Notes: a model not told the origin generated them from the letters alone. A DNA stretch of 64,000 nucleotides from Sipunculus nudus (GCA_026874595.1 CM049313.1:51139659-51203658); one strand, 5' to 3'. Shown: positions 1 to 11,902, counted from the first letter of the stretch. Program-made: numbers and translations.

Positions 1-402
1 TTATTTCTCAAACATTAACCTATGATAAAATGTTTCATTTAAAATATCGTTTGGTTGTTCTAAATTCCGTATTACATTAAAACGAGAGAGTTTGTGTCGG
101 TAAATTGCATTTTAGTCCAGAACTATAGACGCTGACTGGCCTAACGCAATCCCAACTTCAACCCCCTCGGAATGTCAGTGTCAAGGACGAAAGTGGAAGA
201 TCAAGCTTGAAGGCTTGTACCGTACACTCACCAATGGTCAATTTTTACGTCAGAATTATGAAGTGTGTAACATGATTAATCTTCTGGCAGCGATACCATA
301 CTTGTCCTTCAATAAAATATCAAATAACCCCTAAAATTTTGCATTTATGGGCTTGAATGCTGTGTTTTCTATAAGTTTGAACAGCATCTGCAGGTTACTC
401 AC

Positions 403-534
403 ACACGTCACATCGCTTCCCAATATATCCTGGCTGACATGAAGTACAGGACCCGTTGATAGGGTTACAAGTTCCATTCTCGCAGGACCCGCATCGCATG
501 CTGCAGTTGAAACCCCACGTGCTGTCTGGGCACA
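403..534 (-). CDS. Gene 1 exon 12: EGF repeat 5
   Basis: The exon is 132 nt, phase 1 in and out, from acceptor GTTATTACAG to donor CGTGT/GTGAGT. The peptide reads [27 protein letters not shown] and GYIGKRCDV. It is the last exon of gene 1 inside the window. Bases 1-402 hold the start of the next intron and no further EGF exon was seen there, so the remaining exons lie beyond the left edge. Confidence 0.9.
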
Positions 535-722
535 CTGTAATAACACCACCTCGCTGTTAAACTCTCAATGCAATAAATATCAGGACCAAAACAATGAAGA
601 AATAGAATATTTTAGTCAGCATAACCTACCGGGGAAAACTGCGAACTCCATTTCTGATGTTATTATCAGACGGACAAGGTTTCTTAATTTTGCTATATCG
701 AATACCGCCCCATCTGTCTTTT

Positions 723-724
<2 letters not shown>

Positions 725-769
<45 letters not shown>
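725..769. repeat. (CT)n microsatellite
   Basis: About 45 bases of near-perfect CT dinucleotide repeat in the intron between EGF exons 5 and 4. Confidence 0.97.
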
Positions 770-772
<3 letters not shown>

Positions 773-884
773 ACAGAAAATGACTCTTTACCATAGAGAC
801 GGATATTCAGTTTGGTTTGTAAGTTTACTTGTATTCTTTGGTGTTAGTTCATCACTTGTAGCCTGATGTTAAAACAAGTGGCCC

Positions 885-2446
885 ATAGGCCATGACGCTC
901 AGCTGAATTCAAGGAACTAATGAAACCTCAATTAGGCAAAAAATCATGGCAATCAATGCATTAGTTATTCATATACTGAAGCTTTAGCATCAAACTTTTC
1001 ATTAATCTTGTGGGGTACAAGCCCCATAGCTCCATTGACCTCCCAGTATTTGACGTAAGAAGATTCTAGGTGCAATGGTTACAATTTGTGCCTCGTTGAC
1101 GGAAGTCCATATCATTTGAAGGTCTCAAACAGAGAAAAAAAAATTAATAAAAATTCGAGGGAAATATAGGTGGCACCACCAGTGTTCACAAACTGATAAA
1201 ACACTCGATGATCCATATGCATGCCAAAAATCCTGGCCATCAATCCATTAGTTATTCAGATACTGCAGCTTTTGTATCACATTTTTAATTATTCTTAGGG
1301 GTACTTATGAGCCCCATAGCTCGGAGGATATGGGTAACATAGAAATAATTTCAGGTTTCCAAAGAGACTTTCATGGACCTTCCTTGATGTCAAGTTAGAA
1401 GATTCCAGGCCCAGCGGTTACGATTTGTACCCTGTTAACAGATGACAGTTACTTTGGAAGTCTCAAAAATAAAGAAAAAAATTCGTAAAAATTAGAAAAA
1501 ATACAAGTGGCGCCACCAGTTTGCAGGAACTGATGGAACACTCCATGAACAATATGCCTGCAAAGAATCATGGTGATCAATGCATTAGTTATTCAGATAC
1601 TGGACCTTTTGTATCAAATTTAAAATTTTTCTGAGGTGTACTTACTACGAAGGATATGGGAAAGAGACCTTATTTCATGTTTTCACAGAGACTTTTCATT
1701 GACCTCCCTTGATGTAAAGTTAGAAGAATCCAGGTCCAGCGGTTTCTATTTCTGCCCTGTTAACAGATGACAGCTTTTTGAAAGTCTCAAAAATAAAGAA
1801 AAAAATTCGTAAAAATTGGAAAAAATACTAGTGGTGCCACCAGTTTGCAGGAACTGATGGATCATCCCATGACCAATATTCATGCAAAGAATCATGGTGA
1901 TTAATGCAGTAGATATTCAGATACTCGAGTTTTTGTATCAAATTTTGCATTATTCGGGGGAGGAGGGGGGGTACATTGGAGCCCCATAGCTCAAGGGATA
2001 TGGGTAACAGAGACCTAATTTTACGTTTTCAAGGAGATTTTACATGGACCTCCATGGATATTGAGTTTAAAGATTCCAGGTCCAGTGGTTACGATTTGTG
2101 CCCTGTAAACAGATGACAGTTTCATTGCAGGTCTGAAAAAAAAGAGAAAAAAAATTTGTAAAAATTAGAAAAAATACAGGTGGCGCCACCAGTCTGCAGG
2201 AAGTGATGCAACATCCCATGATCAATATTCATGCAAAGAATCATGGTGATCAATGCAGTAGTTATTCAGATACTTGAGCTTTTGTATCAAATTTTGCATT
2301 ATTCTGGGGGTGGGGTGGGGGTACATTGGAGCCCCATAGCTCAAGGGATATGGGTAACAGAGACCTAATTTCACGTTTTCAAGGAGATTTTTCATGGACC
2401 TTCCTGGATATCAAGTTTGAAGATTCCAGGTCCAGTGGCTTCTACT
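885..2446. repeat. Tandem array of ~325-347 bp units, about 4.5 copies
   Basis: The landmark GG(C/T)(G/A)CCACCAGT recurs near 1,173, 1,510, 1,835 and 2,182. In each unit it is followed by a string of shared landmarks: ATCATGGTGATCAATGC, GCCCCATAGCTC, GATATGGGTAACAGAGA and CCAGGTCCAGTGGTTACGAT. The family begins with a GGCCCATAGGCCATGACGCTC-type leader at 890. Relatives occur near 57,960-58,720 and, more diverged, 61,000-62,180. No coding potential was seen and the family is not one I can name. The last unit is cut off by the start of the 50-bp minisatellite. Confidence 0.85.
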
Positions 2447-5400
2447 GAATATAGCAAACACTTACATACCAGGTATTACACCTGGCTGCTACTGACGAGT
2501 AGCATACACACTTACATACCACGTATTACACCTGGCTATCATCGAAGGGTATCATACACACTTACAGACCACGTATTACACCTGGCTGCTACTGAAGAGT
2601 AGCATACACACTTACATATCACGAATTACACCTGGCTTCTACTGAATATAGCAAACACTTACATACCAGATATTACACCTGGCTGCTACTGACGAGTAGC
2701 ATACACACTTACATATCACGAATTACACCTGGCTTCTACTGAATATAGCAAACACTTACATACCAGGTATTACACCTGGCTGCTACTGACGAGTAGCATA
2801 CACACTTACATATCACGAATTACACCTGGCTTCTACTGAATATAGCAAACACTTACATACCAGGTTTTACACCTTGGTGCTACTGAAGAGTAGCACACAC
2901 TTACATATCACGAATTACACCTGGCTTCTACTGAATATAGCAAACACTTACATACCACGTATTACACCTGGCTATCATCGAAGGGTATCATACACACTTA
3001 CAGACCACGTATTACACCTGGCTGCTACTGAAGAGTAGCATACACACTTACATATCACGAATTACACCTGGCTTCTACTGAATATAGCAAACACTTACAT
3101 ACCATATATTACACCTGGCTGCTACTGACGAGTAGCATACACACTTACATATCACGAATTACACCTGGCTTCTACTGAATATAGCAAACACTTACATACC
3201 AGGTATTACACCTGGCTGCTACTGACGAGTAGCATACACACTTACATATCACGAATTACACCTGGCTTCTACTGAATATAGCAAACACTTACATACCAGG
3301 TATTACACCTGGCTGCTACTGACGAGTAGCATACACACTTACATATCACGAATTACACCTGGCTTCAACTGAATATAGCAAACACTTACATACCAGGTAT
3401 TACACCTGGCTGCTACTGACGAGTAGCATACACACTTACATACCACGTTTTACACCTGGCTTTTACTGAATATAGCATACACACTTACATTCCACGTATT
3501 ACACCTGGCTACTACTGAAGAGTAGCATACACACTTACAGACCACGTATTACACCTTGCTGCTACTGAAGAGTAGCATACACACTTACATTCCACGTATT
3601 ACACCTGGCCACTACTGAAGAGTAGCATACACACTTACAGACCACGTATTACACCTTGCTGCTATTGAAGAGTAGCATACACACTTACATACCACATATT
3701 ACACCTGGCTTCTAGTAAATATAGAAAACACTTACATACCAGGTATTACACCTTGGTGCTACTGAAGAGTAGCATACACACTTACATATCACGAATTACA
3801 CCTGGCTTCAACTGAATATAGCAAACACTTACATACCAGGTATTACACCTGGCTGCTACTGAAGAGTAGCATACACACTTACATTCCACGTATTACACCT
3901 GGCTACTACTGAAGAGTAGCATACACACTTACAGACCACGTATTACACCTTGCTGCTACTGAAGAGTAGCATACACACTTACATTCCACGTATTACACCT
4001 GGCTACTACTGAATATAGCGTACACACTTACAGACCAGGTATTACACCTTGCTGCTACTGAAGAGTAGCATACACAATTACATTCCACGTATTACACCTG
4101 GCTACTACTTAATATAGCATACACACTTACAGACCACGTATTACACCTTGCTGCTACTGAAGAGTAGCATACACACTTACATTCCACGTATTACACCTGG
4201 CCACTACTGAAGAGTAGCATACACACTTACAGACCACGTATTACACCTTGCTGCTACTGAAGAGTAGCATACACACTTACATTCCACGTATTACACCTGG
4301 CTACTACTGAATATAGCGTACACACTTACAGACCACGTATTACACCTTGCTGCTATTGAAGAGTAGCATACACACTTACATACCACGTATTACACCTGGC
4401 TTCTAGTAAATATAGAAAACACTTACATACCAGGTATTACACCTTGGTGCTACTGAAGAGTAGCATACACACTTACATATCACGAATTACACCTGGCTTC
4501 AACTGAATATAGCAAACACTTACATACCAGGTATTACACTTTGCTGCTACTGACGAGTAGCATACACACTTACATATCACGTATTACACCTGGCTATCAT
4601 CGAAGGGTATCATACACACTTACATACCACGTTTTACACCTTGCTGCTACTGAAGAGTAGCATACACACTTACATTCCACGTATTACACCTGGCTACTAC
4701 TGAATATAGCAAACACTTACATACCACGTATTACACCTTGCTGCTACTGAAGAGTAGCATACACACTTACATACCAAGTATTACACCTTGCTTCTACTGA
4801 AGAGTAGCATTAACACTTACATACCACGTATTACACCTTGCTGCTACTGAAGAGTAGTATACACACTCACATACCACGTATTACACCTTGCCGCTATTGA
4901 AGAGTAGCATACACACTTACATATCACGTATTACACCTTGCTGCTACTGAAGAGTAGTATACACACTTACATACCAGGTATTTCTTTTTGCTGCTACTGA
5001 GCAATACTCACGTATACACACTCACATACCACGTATTACACCTTGCTGCTACTGAAGAGAAGCATACACACTTACATACCAAGTATTACACCTTGCTTCT
5101 ACTGAAGAGTAGCATACACACTTACATACCACGTATTACACCTTGCTGCTACTGAAGAGTAGTATACACACTCACATACCACGTATTACACCTTCCTGCT
5201 ACTGAAGAGTAGCATACACACTTACATACCTCGTATTACACCTTGCTGCTACTGAAGAGTAGTATACACACTTACATACCAGGTATTTCATTTTGCTGCT
5301 ACTGAGCAATACTCACGTATACACACTTACATACCACGTATTACACCTTGCCGCTACTGAAGAATAGCATACACACTTACATACCACGTATTTCACTTGG

Positions 5401-7320
5401 CCACTACGGAAGAGTAGCATACACACTTACATACCACGTATTACACCTTGCTGCTACAGAAGAGTAGCATACACACTTACATACCACGTATTACACCTTG
5501 CTGCTACTGAAGAGAAGCATACACACTTACATACCACGTATTAGAACTTGCTGCTACTGGAGAGTAGTATACACACTTACATACCACGTATTACACCTTG
5601 CTGCTACTGAAGAGTAGCATACACACTTACATATCAAGTATTACACCTTGCTTCTACTGAAGAGTAGCATACACACTTACATACCACGTATTACACCTTG
5701 CTGCTACTGAAGAGTAGTATACACACTCACATACCATGTATTACACCTGGCTGCTACTGAAGAGTAGTATACACACTTACACACAATATTACACCTTGCT
5801 GCTACTGAAGAGTAGTATACACACTTACATACCAGGTATTTCATTTTGCTGCTACTGGAGAGTAGCATACACAGTTACATACCACGTATTACACCTTGCT
5901 GCTACTGAAGAGTAGCATACACACTAACATACCACGTATTTCACTTGGCTGCTACGGAAGAGTAGCATACACACTTACATACCACGTATTACACCTTGCT
6001 GCTACTGAAGAGTAGCATACACACTTACATTCCACGTATTACACCTTGCTGCTACTGAAGAGAAGCATACACAATCACATACCACGTATTACAACTTGCT
6101 GCTACTGAAGGGTAGTATACACACTTACATACCACATATTACACCTTGCTGCTACTGAAGAGTAGCATACACACTTACATACCACGTATTACCCCTTGCT
6201 GCGACTGAAGAGTAGCATACACACCACGTATTACACCTTGCTTCTACTGAAGAGTAGCATACACACTTACATAACACGTGTCACACCTTGCTGCTACTGA
6301 AGAGTAGCATACACACTTACATACCACGTATTTCATTTGGCTGCTACTGAAGAGTAGCATACACACTTACATACCACGTATTACACCTTGCTGCTACTGA
6401 AGAGTAATATACACACTTACATACCACGTAATGCACCTTGTTGCTACTGAAGAGTAGTATACACACTCACATACCACGTATTACACCTTGCTGCTACTGA
6501 AGAGAAGCATACACACTTACATACCACGTATTACCCCTTGCTGCTACTGAAGAGTAGCATACACACTTACCACGTATTACACCTTGCTTCTACTGAAGAG
6601 TAGCATACACACTTACATACCACGTATTACACCTTGCTGCTACTGAAGAGAAGCATACACACTTACATACCACGTATTACACCTTGCTGCTACTGAAGAG
6701 TAGCATACACACTTACCACGTATTACACCTTGCTTCTACTGAAGAGTAGGATACACACTTACATACCACGTATTACACCTTGCTGCTACTGAAGAGAAGC
6801 ATACACACTTACATACCACGTATTACACCTTGCTGCTACTGAAGAGTAGCATACACACTTACATACCACGTATTTCACTTGGCTGCTACTGAAGAGTAGT
6901 ATACACACTTACATACCACGTATTACACCTTGCTGCTACTGAAGAGTAGCATACACACTTACATACCACGTATTTCACTTGGCTGTTACTGAAGAGTAGC
7001 ATACACACTTACATACCACGTATTACACCTTGCTGCTACTGAAGAGTAGCATACACACTTACCACGTATTACACCTTGCTTCTACTGAAGAGTAGCATAC
7101 ACACTTACATACCACGTATTACACCTTGCTGCTACTGAAGAGTAGCATACACACTTACATACCACGTATTACACCTTGCTGCTACTGAAGAGTAGCATAC
7201 ACACAGACCACGTATTACACCTTGCTGCTACTGAAGAGTAGCATACACACTTACATATCACGAATTACACCTTGCTGCTACTGAAGAGTAGTATATACAC
7301 TTACATACCACGTATTACAC
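2447..7320. repeat. Giant 50-bp-unit minisatellite, ~97 units, with higher-order dimers
   Basis: About 4.87 kb of tandem units centred on 50 bp, each usually holding GCTACTGAAGAGTAGC, a perfect 6-bp-stem inverted repeat with a GAAG loop, followed by an ACACACTTACATACCACGTA-like half. From 2,447 to about 3,460 units alternate as a 47+50 bp dimer (97 bp period). From 3,460 to about 4,700 they alternate between two 50-bp variants (ACAGACCACG and ACATTCCACG). From 4,700 onward they are nearly homogeneous monomers with a few shortened units. On the gene 1 strand each unit contains GGTATGTAAGT, which resembles a 5' splice site. The array lies in the intron between EGF exons 4 and 5. Confidence 0.95.
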
Positions 7321-7338
7321 CTGTTCTTATTAACTCAC

Positions 7339-7470
7339 CATCATGGCAGGTATATCCAGTGAAACCTGTTTCACAGAAAGGACAAAATCCGTCCACGATG
7401 TTGCATGTCGATGCTTTACAATAACCGCAATCTCTTGTGCAGTTCAACCCCCAGGTCCCCGGAGAGCAGG
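7339..7470 (-). CDS. Gene 1 exon 11: EGF repeat 4
   Basis: The exon is 132 nt, phase 1 in and out, from acceptor TTTTTATAG to strong donor GATG/GTGAGT. The peptide reads CSPGTWGLNCTRDCGYC, STCNIVDGFC and GFTGYTC. The next intron starts with about 18 bases of ordinary sequence and then runs straight into the 50-bp minisatellite array. Confidence 0.9.
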
Positions 7471-7704
7471 CTATAAAAACACATTCATTATAATGATATA
7501 ATAACTGTTTACTGGTATATACTTCCACACTATATGTCACGTACTATATGTCACGAATACCTACTGTTTTATCAGTTACCAATTACACTCTCAATAACGG
7601 AGCCATGTGTAATGAGTCAGGATACATTTGCTTTTCAAACATTTCTATTATACAAAGTAGGGTTAAGTAATATATACTACAGGCATATATTTACAATGTG
7701 TTTC

Positions 7705-7708
<4 letters not shown>

Positions 7709-7743
<35 letters not shown>
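7709..7743. repeat. (AT)n microsatellite
   Basis: About 35 bases of AT repeat in the intron before EGF repeat 4. Confidence 0.95.
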
Positions 7744-7747
<4 letters not shown>

Positions 7748-7864
7748 CAGAATTTGCAACGAAAATGTTCAGTTACACATCGTTGTAAATTCTGTGTATC
7801 AGCTCTTAGCATTTGACCAATAGAGCCTTGTTAGATTCGTTCAGCAACTATATACTACTACTAG

Positions 7865-7876
7865 TATATATATATA

Positions 7877-7956
<80 letters not shown>
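7865..7956. repeat. (AT)n microsatellite
   Basis: About 90 bases of AT repeat with a few TTTATT interruptions, between EGF exons 4 and 3. Confidence 0.95.
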
Positions 7957-7959
<3 letters not shown>

Positions 7960-8094
7960 CCGTTTGTGGCTGTACATGTGTGTCGTAACACTGGGCAGGA
8001 CTTAAACATCATCTGGTCACCGACGAGGTTAGGAGAAATGTTAGATAAGTCATCTCTGATTATAATAACAAATAATTTTATTCCTGGAACTCAC

Positions 8095-8232
8095 GTGTTA
8101 CACAGTAACTTCCGGTATATCCTGGCTGACATTCATCGTTTGCGCACGTGCCATCTACTGGGTCACATGTCCCTGTCCGGCATGCCCCGCACGAAAGGGA
8201 ACAGTTTCCGCCATACGTCATATCCGGGCATG
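8095..8232 (-). CDS. Gene 1 exon 10: EGF repeat 3
   Basis: The exon is 138 nt, phase 1 in and out, from acceptor GATCTAG to donor AACAC/GTGAGT. The peptide reads ACPDMTYGGNCSLSCGAC, GTCDPVDGTC and GYTGSYC. It is two codons longer than its sister exons because of ANDEC where they have a three-residue loop. The acceptor tract is A/T rich rather than pyrimidine rich. Confidence 0.88.
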
Positions 8233-9011
8233 CTAGATCATTAATTAACAACAGAATAAGCAATGAACTTCGCACCCATAAATTTCAATCCACTATAATA
8301 AAACCTCCATGTGTCCAAGTCCAAGGCATCGACAGAAATAAACCGTTACACATACAAATTCCGATCGAAACAAGTAGATTTTACATAGATTTCATCAGAA
8401 AGACACAACGACAAAAGGAGTAACTAAGTCCATTTTAATTTTCCGTAGAAGGTTAGATTTCATCGAGGACTAAAAACACCATGCCAAAGTAACCTGTGAT
8501 GTAATGCTGTGTTCGCTACCCCTTGGATGGATGGTAAATTAAGAGAGTTGACAAGTGGAAGGTTGCGTTCGTCACGTGGTCCCATTGGTATATACCACTG
8601 GCCAACTGGCCATACTTCGAGTATTTCCATCTGTTCCATTTGGCGTCCTTCATCATTATCGACGGCTTTGCGGGACCCAGGGAGCAAATAATGATACCAG
8701 TATTTGACTGGTGTACATACCGGTTTTTAATGACAAATAAAATTGAACAAAGTGGCATGAAGCATATTTTATTATTCAGTGTCTGATTGGTTACTATGAC
8801 AACCTAGACCTAGTCAGTGGACCTTTTGTTGGGTACCGAAAGGTAAAGAGTCATTTGCACTAACGGACATCTGATAATTACCATAAATCCCAGATGTAGC
8901 GAACGCAGCAAAAATCTTCAACAGATTCAAACTGGGACAGACAACCTCAGTATGAATGAGGAAAGTCAACATCGCCTCTAAAATTAAAAATTCATTTATA
9001 TATGAACCAAC
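8233..9011. other. Intron of gene 1 between EGF repeats 3 and 2
   Basis: No exon, repeat family or RNA gene recognised. Open frames here on both strands overlap one another and have no domain signature. Confidence 0.6.
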
Positions 9012-9143
9012 CTTGATCGCATTTCTCGCCGCTATATCCGATTTCGCACAGCGGGCACGAGCCGTCAACGTGATTACACGTTCCACCTACACAGTGGTGA
9101 CACTGGCTGGCGCAGTTGAGACCCCAGGTCCCGGACGCGCATT
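9012..9143 (-). CDS. Gene 1 exon 9: EGF repeat 2
   Basis: The exon is 132 nt, phase 1 in and out, from acceptor TTGAACAG to donor ATCAAG/GTTGGT. The peptide reads CASGTWGLNCASQCHHC, GTCNHVDGSC and GYSGEKC. It is a complete eight-cysteine-type EGF module in one symmetrical exon, the classical unit of exon shuffling. The overlapping open frame on the plus strand is a shadow. Confidence 0.9.
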
Positions 9144-10891
9144 CTGTTCAACAAACACCGACATATGTATAGTTTTGTATACACGGAACATTCATGTAGT
9201 GAAGTATGGACCATATGAAAAAGAACTGGATATTTACTGGAAAATCACGCGGCACTTAACCTTAGTCAACACAAAACTTTATACCACGAGGGGGTCTTTT
9301 TTCAATTAGACGTAATTATACAAAGCTCCTTCTCTTTACATAATTTCTTTTAAAAATTATCATATTTATGCACATTACATATAGAAAATGACTTTGAAAC
9401 TAATCGGTTATATGTTGTACAAAATTTCACTGAAAGGCTTCAGAATAGCAATATTATTTTTTATTCAAAATGTTGAAGCCATATGATACGTCGGTACATT
9501 GTGTGGACGTCACAAATTATGACGAAGAAGGATGCACTAGGGTGTATTTGAGTACAAAACTGCTCATGATATGAACACGAATATATGCTTTGTGTGAATT
9601 TAACTTCTTATGATAAGTGCTCATCATGAAGTATATAGTTAAAACAACCCCAAGCAGCTACCCCCCTCCCCCGAAACGTGTATAAAAGTATAGTCACAAG
9701 TCCACCTCTGTGGACGCGGTACAGGCTAATCCGACAGTGGACTGCAATAAAAAAGTCCATTTGTGATGAACAGAGGTTTATCCAGTTTGCGGCTGAGGAT
9801 ACCTTAGAGCCAACCGTATCATGTAGCGGTAGATAAAGAAAGGTATACACAAACCCACTTTCTAGAGTCATTTTGACCAGACGATAAACCTAAAAACCGC
9901 AATGACAAAGGTGCTTTTTGAAAACACAAAACTTGTTCCGAACCTGCATAATCCTGCACCGCGCCCACACTGCGTCCGTACTAGTGAACACATAGCCTTA
10001 TTGGGCTGTCCAACATAGGCGACTTTGTAGGCGACTGCTTCGTGGCAGGTCGCCGAAAAACCGAAGACAGGAACCCGCTTTCACAAAGTCTACGACAAGC
10101 TACAACAACTTGACGCTTTTCTGATGTCAAGCTACGGCCAGCTGCCGACAACCTGGTTCACAATCGTCGCGACAAAGGACAAACACCTACGGCAACCTAC
10201 GACCACACCTACGACAACTTACGACCATACTGGCGACAACCAACGACACCTATCGACAGCCTAAGGCAGCATCTCTGCCAGTAGATTTACTTGGCGACAA
10301 CCAACGACAGCCCTACGCCGGTAGATGTCAGGCTACACTCACTGGCGTAAAACAGGTTGTCGCCTGAGAATTTTGAATATGTTGACAATTCAACGGCGAC
10401 AGGTATGAGGCATCGAGTCTTTGGACAACTTCAGGATAATACTCCTGACAATACAGGTGACAGACACCCTTACGACCGTGTGGCAGCAGCCTGTTGGCCT
10501 GCAGTCGCCTGAAGAGTCGCCTAAGTGGTGACCCCATGCAATTAGGCTAAAAAAACCCCACTTTTTCAGATGCGGGCGGGCGATGTTTTTTTTTTTTTCT
10601 TCTTTTTGCATGTGTCCATTAAAATGTTATATGATCAGGGAAAAGCATGATAATAACATATTCCTTTTTGCTAAGCAGGTAAAAGCACTACATAACAAAG
10701 AAAATATGATCAAAATTTTATTATTTTATCTTCTTGACAGAAATGTCCGAGCGACTGGTGCTCAAAATTGGTAAGTTTCTATTGAAAATCAAAATAAAAA
10801 AAATGATGCGTCGGATTAAAATTGACGAGGGCGTTGCCTGAGAAGCATACCTTTTTTGGCCTGACAAAGCTGGGCAAATATTTAGCCGTAC
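9144..10891. other. Intron of gene 1 between EGF repeats 2 and 1
   Basis: Holds a MITE-like element (10,016-10,526) and otherwise unremarkable AT-rich DNA. A CCCCCTCCCCC tract lies near 9,660. No further exon seen. Confidence 0.6.
10016..10526. mobile_element. MITE-like element with TAGGCGACT terminal inverted repeats
   Basis: The left end reads TAGGCGACTTTGTAGGCGAC and the right end is its inverted counterpart (GTCGCCTGAAGAGTCGCCTA), so each end carries two copies of AGGCGACT. The interior of about 450 bp is rich in short CTACGACAAC / GGCGACAACC motifs in both orientations and has no transposase frame. It is therefore a non-autonomous element. The superfamily is unknown; the ends lie next to TA. 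Confidence 0.7.
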
Positions 10892-11033
10892 CTGTATCAC
10901 ACCTGGAGCCTCTGTAACCGGCTAGACATCCCCCAGCCGGACACACACCGTCCAATGCACAATGCCCCCCAGCACATTTACCGCAGGTGTTTTCGCAGTT
11001 AGTTCCATATCTGTCCGGGGCGCATGTCTTTGC
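10892..11033 (-). CDS. Gene 1 exon 8: EGF repeat 1 (laminin/MEGF type)
   Basis: The acceptor TTTATCACAG and donor ATACAG/GTACGG bound 142 nt, phase 0 in and phase 1 out. The peptide reads CAPDRYGTNCENTCGKC, then GHCALDGVC and GYRGSRCDT. The C-x-x-x-x-Y/W-G-x-x-C start, the GxCxxxxGxC middle and the GY-x-G-x-x-C end are the pattern of EGF repeats in MEGF10, scavenger receptor class F and related phagocytic receptors. This exon is the junction between the SRCR and EGF parts, which explains its phase change from 0 to 1. Confidence 0.87.
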
Positions 11034-11260
11034 CTGTGATAAACACATGACCCAGAATGCAAACGTATTGTTTATAATTTTGTCGCAACATTTTCATATA
11101 TGATTTTTCCCAATGTTAAATATTATGGTACAATATTTATCTAAGAATATGCAACTGAATATTACTTGTTCGATGATACCGCTTGGTAGGCTAAGATGTG
11201 ACATTAATTATGTTCCAGGAACAAATTACGTAATCCCTTTCTTTTCCGAAATACCGACGA

Positions 11261-11262
<2 letters not shown>

Positions 11263-11324
<62 letters not shown>
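11263..11324. repeat. (AT)n microsatellite
   Basis: About 62 bases of AT repeat, 140 bp downstream of gene 1 exon 7 in transcription order. Confidence 0.95.
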
Positions 11325-11326
<2 letters not shown>

Positions 11327-11469
11327 CGGAGGTCCCCGATAAAATAGCAGATATGTAAAAGGTTGCAGGCAAATAACCACTCATTTCTGGTAAAAATTGA
11401 CTTTCCCAACAGACTGTATAGACAAATCACAAACAACAGTGTTCGATAAACAAGCAAGGACATACGAAC

Positions 11470-11597
11470 CGACAAACAGCCATGTCTAGTGGAACTGCCA
11501 GAGCAAGTGAGGGTGTCGTCGCTTGTGCGGCGAGTGCATGACGCCGCTCCAATAAGTCCGCCGCATCCTGAGAAATACCGCTGCCACACTTGTGTAC
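11470..11597 (-). CDS. Gene 1 exon 7: divergent C-terminal half of SRCR domain 2
   Basis: The acceptor AAATCCAG is followed by an open stretch, phase 1 in, reading GTQVWQRYFSGCGGLIGAASC, then TRRTSDDTLTC and STRHGC. Cysteine spacings of 8, 10 and 8 residues nearly match the 9, 9 and 9 of exon 5, so this is taken as the second half of SRCR2, bringing its cysteines to six, although the WLD motif is replaced. Two donors are possible. TCG/GTTCGT (end 11470, phase 0) is weak but matches the phase-0 acceptor of the EGF exon at 11,033. C/GTATGT (end 11466, phase 1) looks stronger but would break the frame unless another exon intervenes. Two (AT)n tracts flank the exon. Confidence 0.62.
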
Positions 11598-11642
11598 CTG
11601 GATTTTAAATATTGCATATTATCATGGAAGTTCTGTGATATA

Positions 11643-11644
<2 letters not shown>

Positions 11645-11705
<61 letters not shown>
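11645..11705. repeat. (AT)n microsatellite
   Basis: About 60 bases of AT repeat, 48 bp upstream of the acceptor of gene 1 exon 7. Confidence 0.95.
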
Positions 11706-11708
<3 letters not shown>

Positions 11709-11902
11709 CCATTCATGGTTATTCATACATCTCTCTATATGATATATGCCGCACACAATACAAGTTCACCAGTTCTCCCTGCGGCATGCAAAGTCAAGTC
11801 GCTGTGACGACACATGAAGTGGGCAGTACTCTGACGTCACTACCGTTAAGTAACTTCGTTGGCTCCTAGAAAAGTTGGTAAATACACATAGGGGTTGGAG
11901 AT

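Noticed and set aside
2447-7320. CRISPR-like array, because of about 97 regularly spaced repeats with hairpins
   Set aside because: There are no unique spacers: the whole 50-bp unit repeats. The setting is a eukaryotic intron, so it is a minisatellite.
7813-8244. 143-codon frame of alternating Ile-Tyr
   Set aside because: It is the translation of an (AT)n microsatellite joined to the antisense of an EGF exon.
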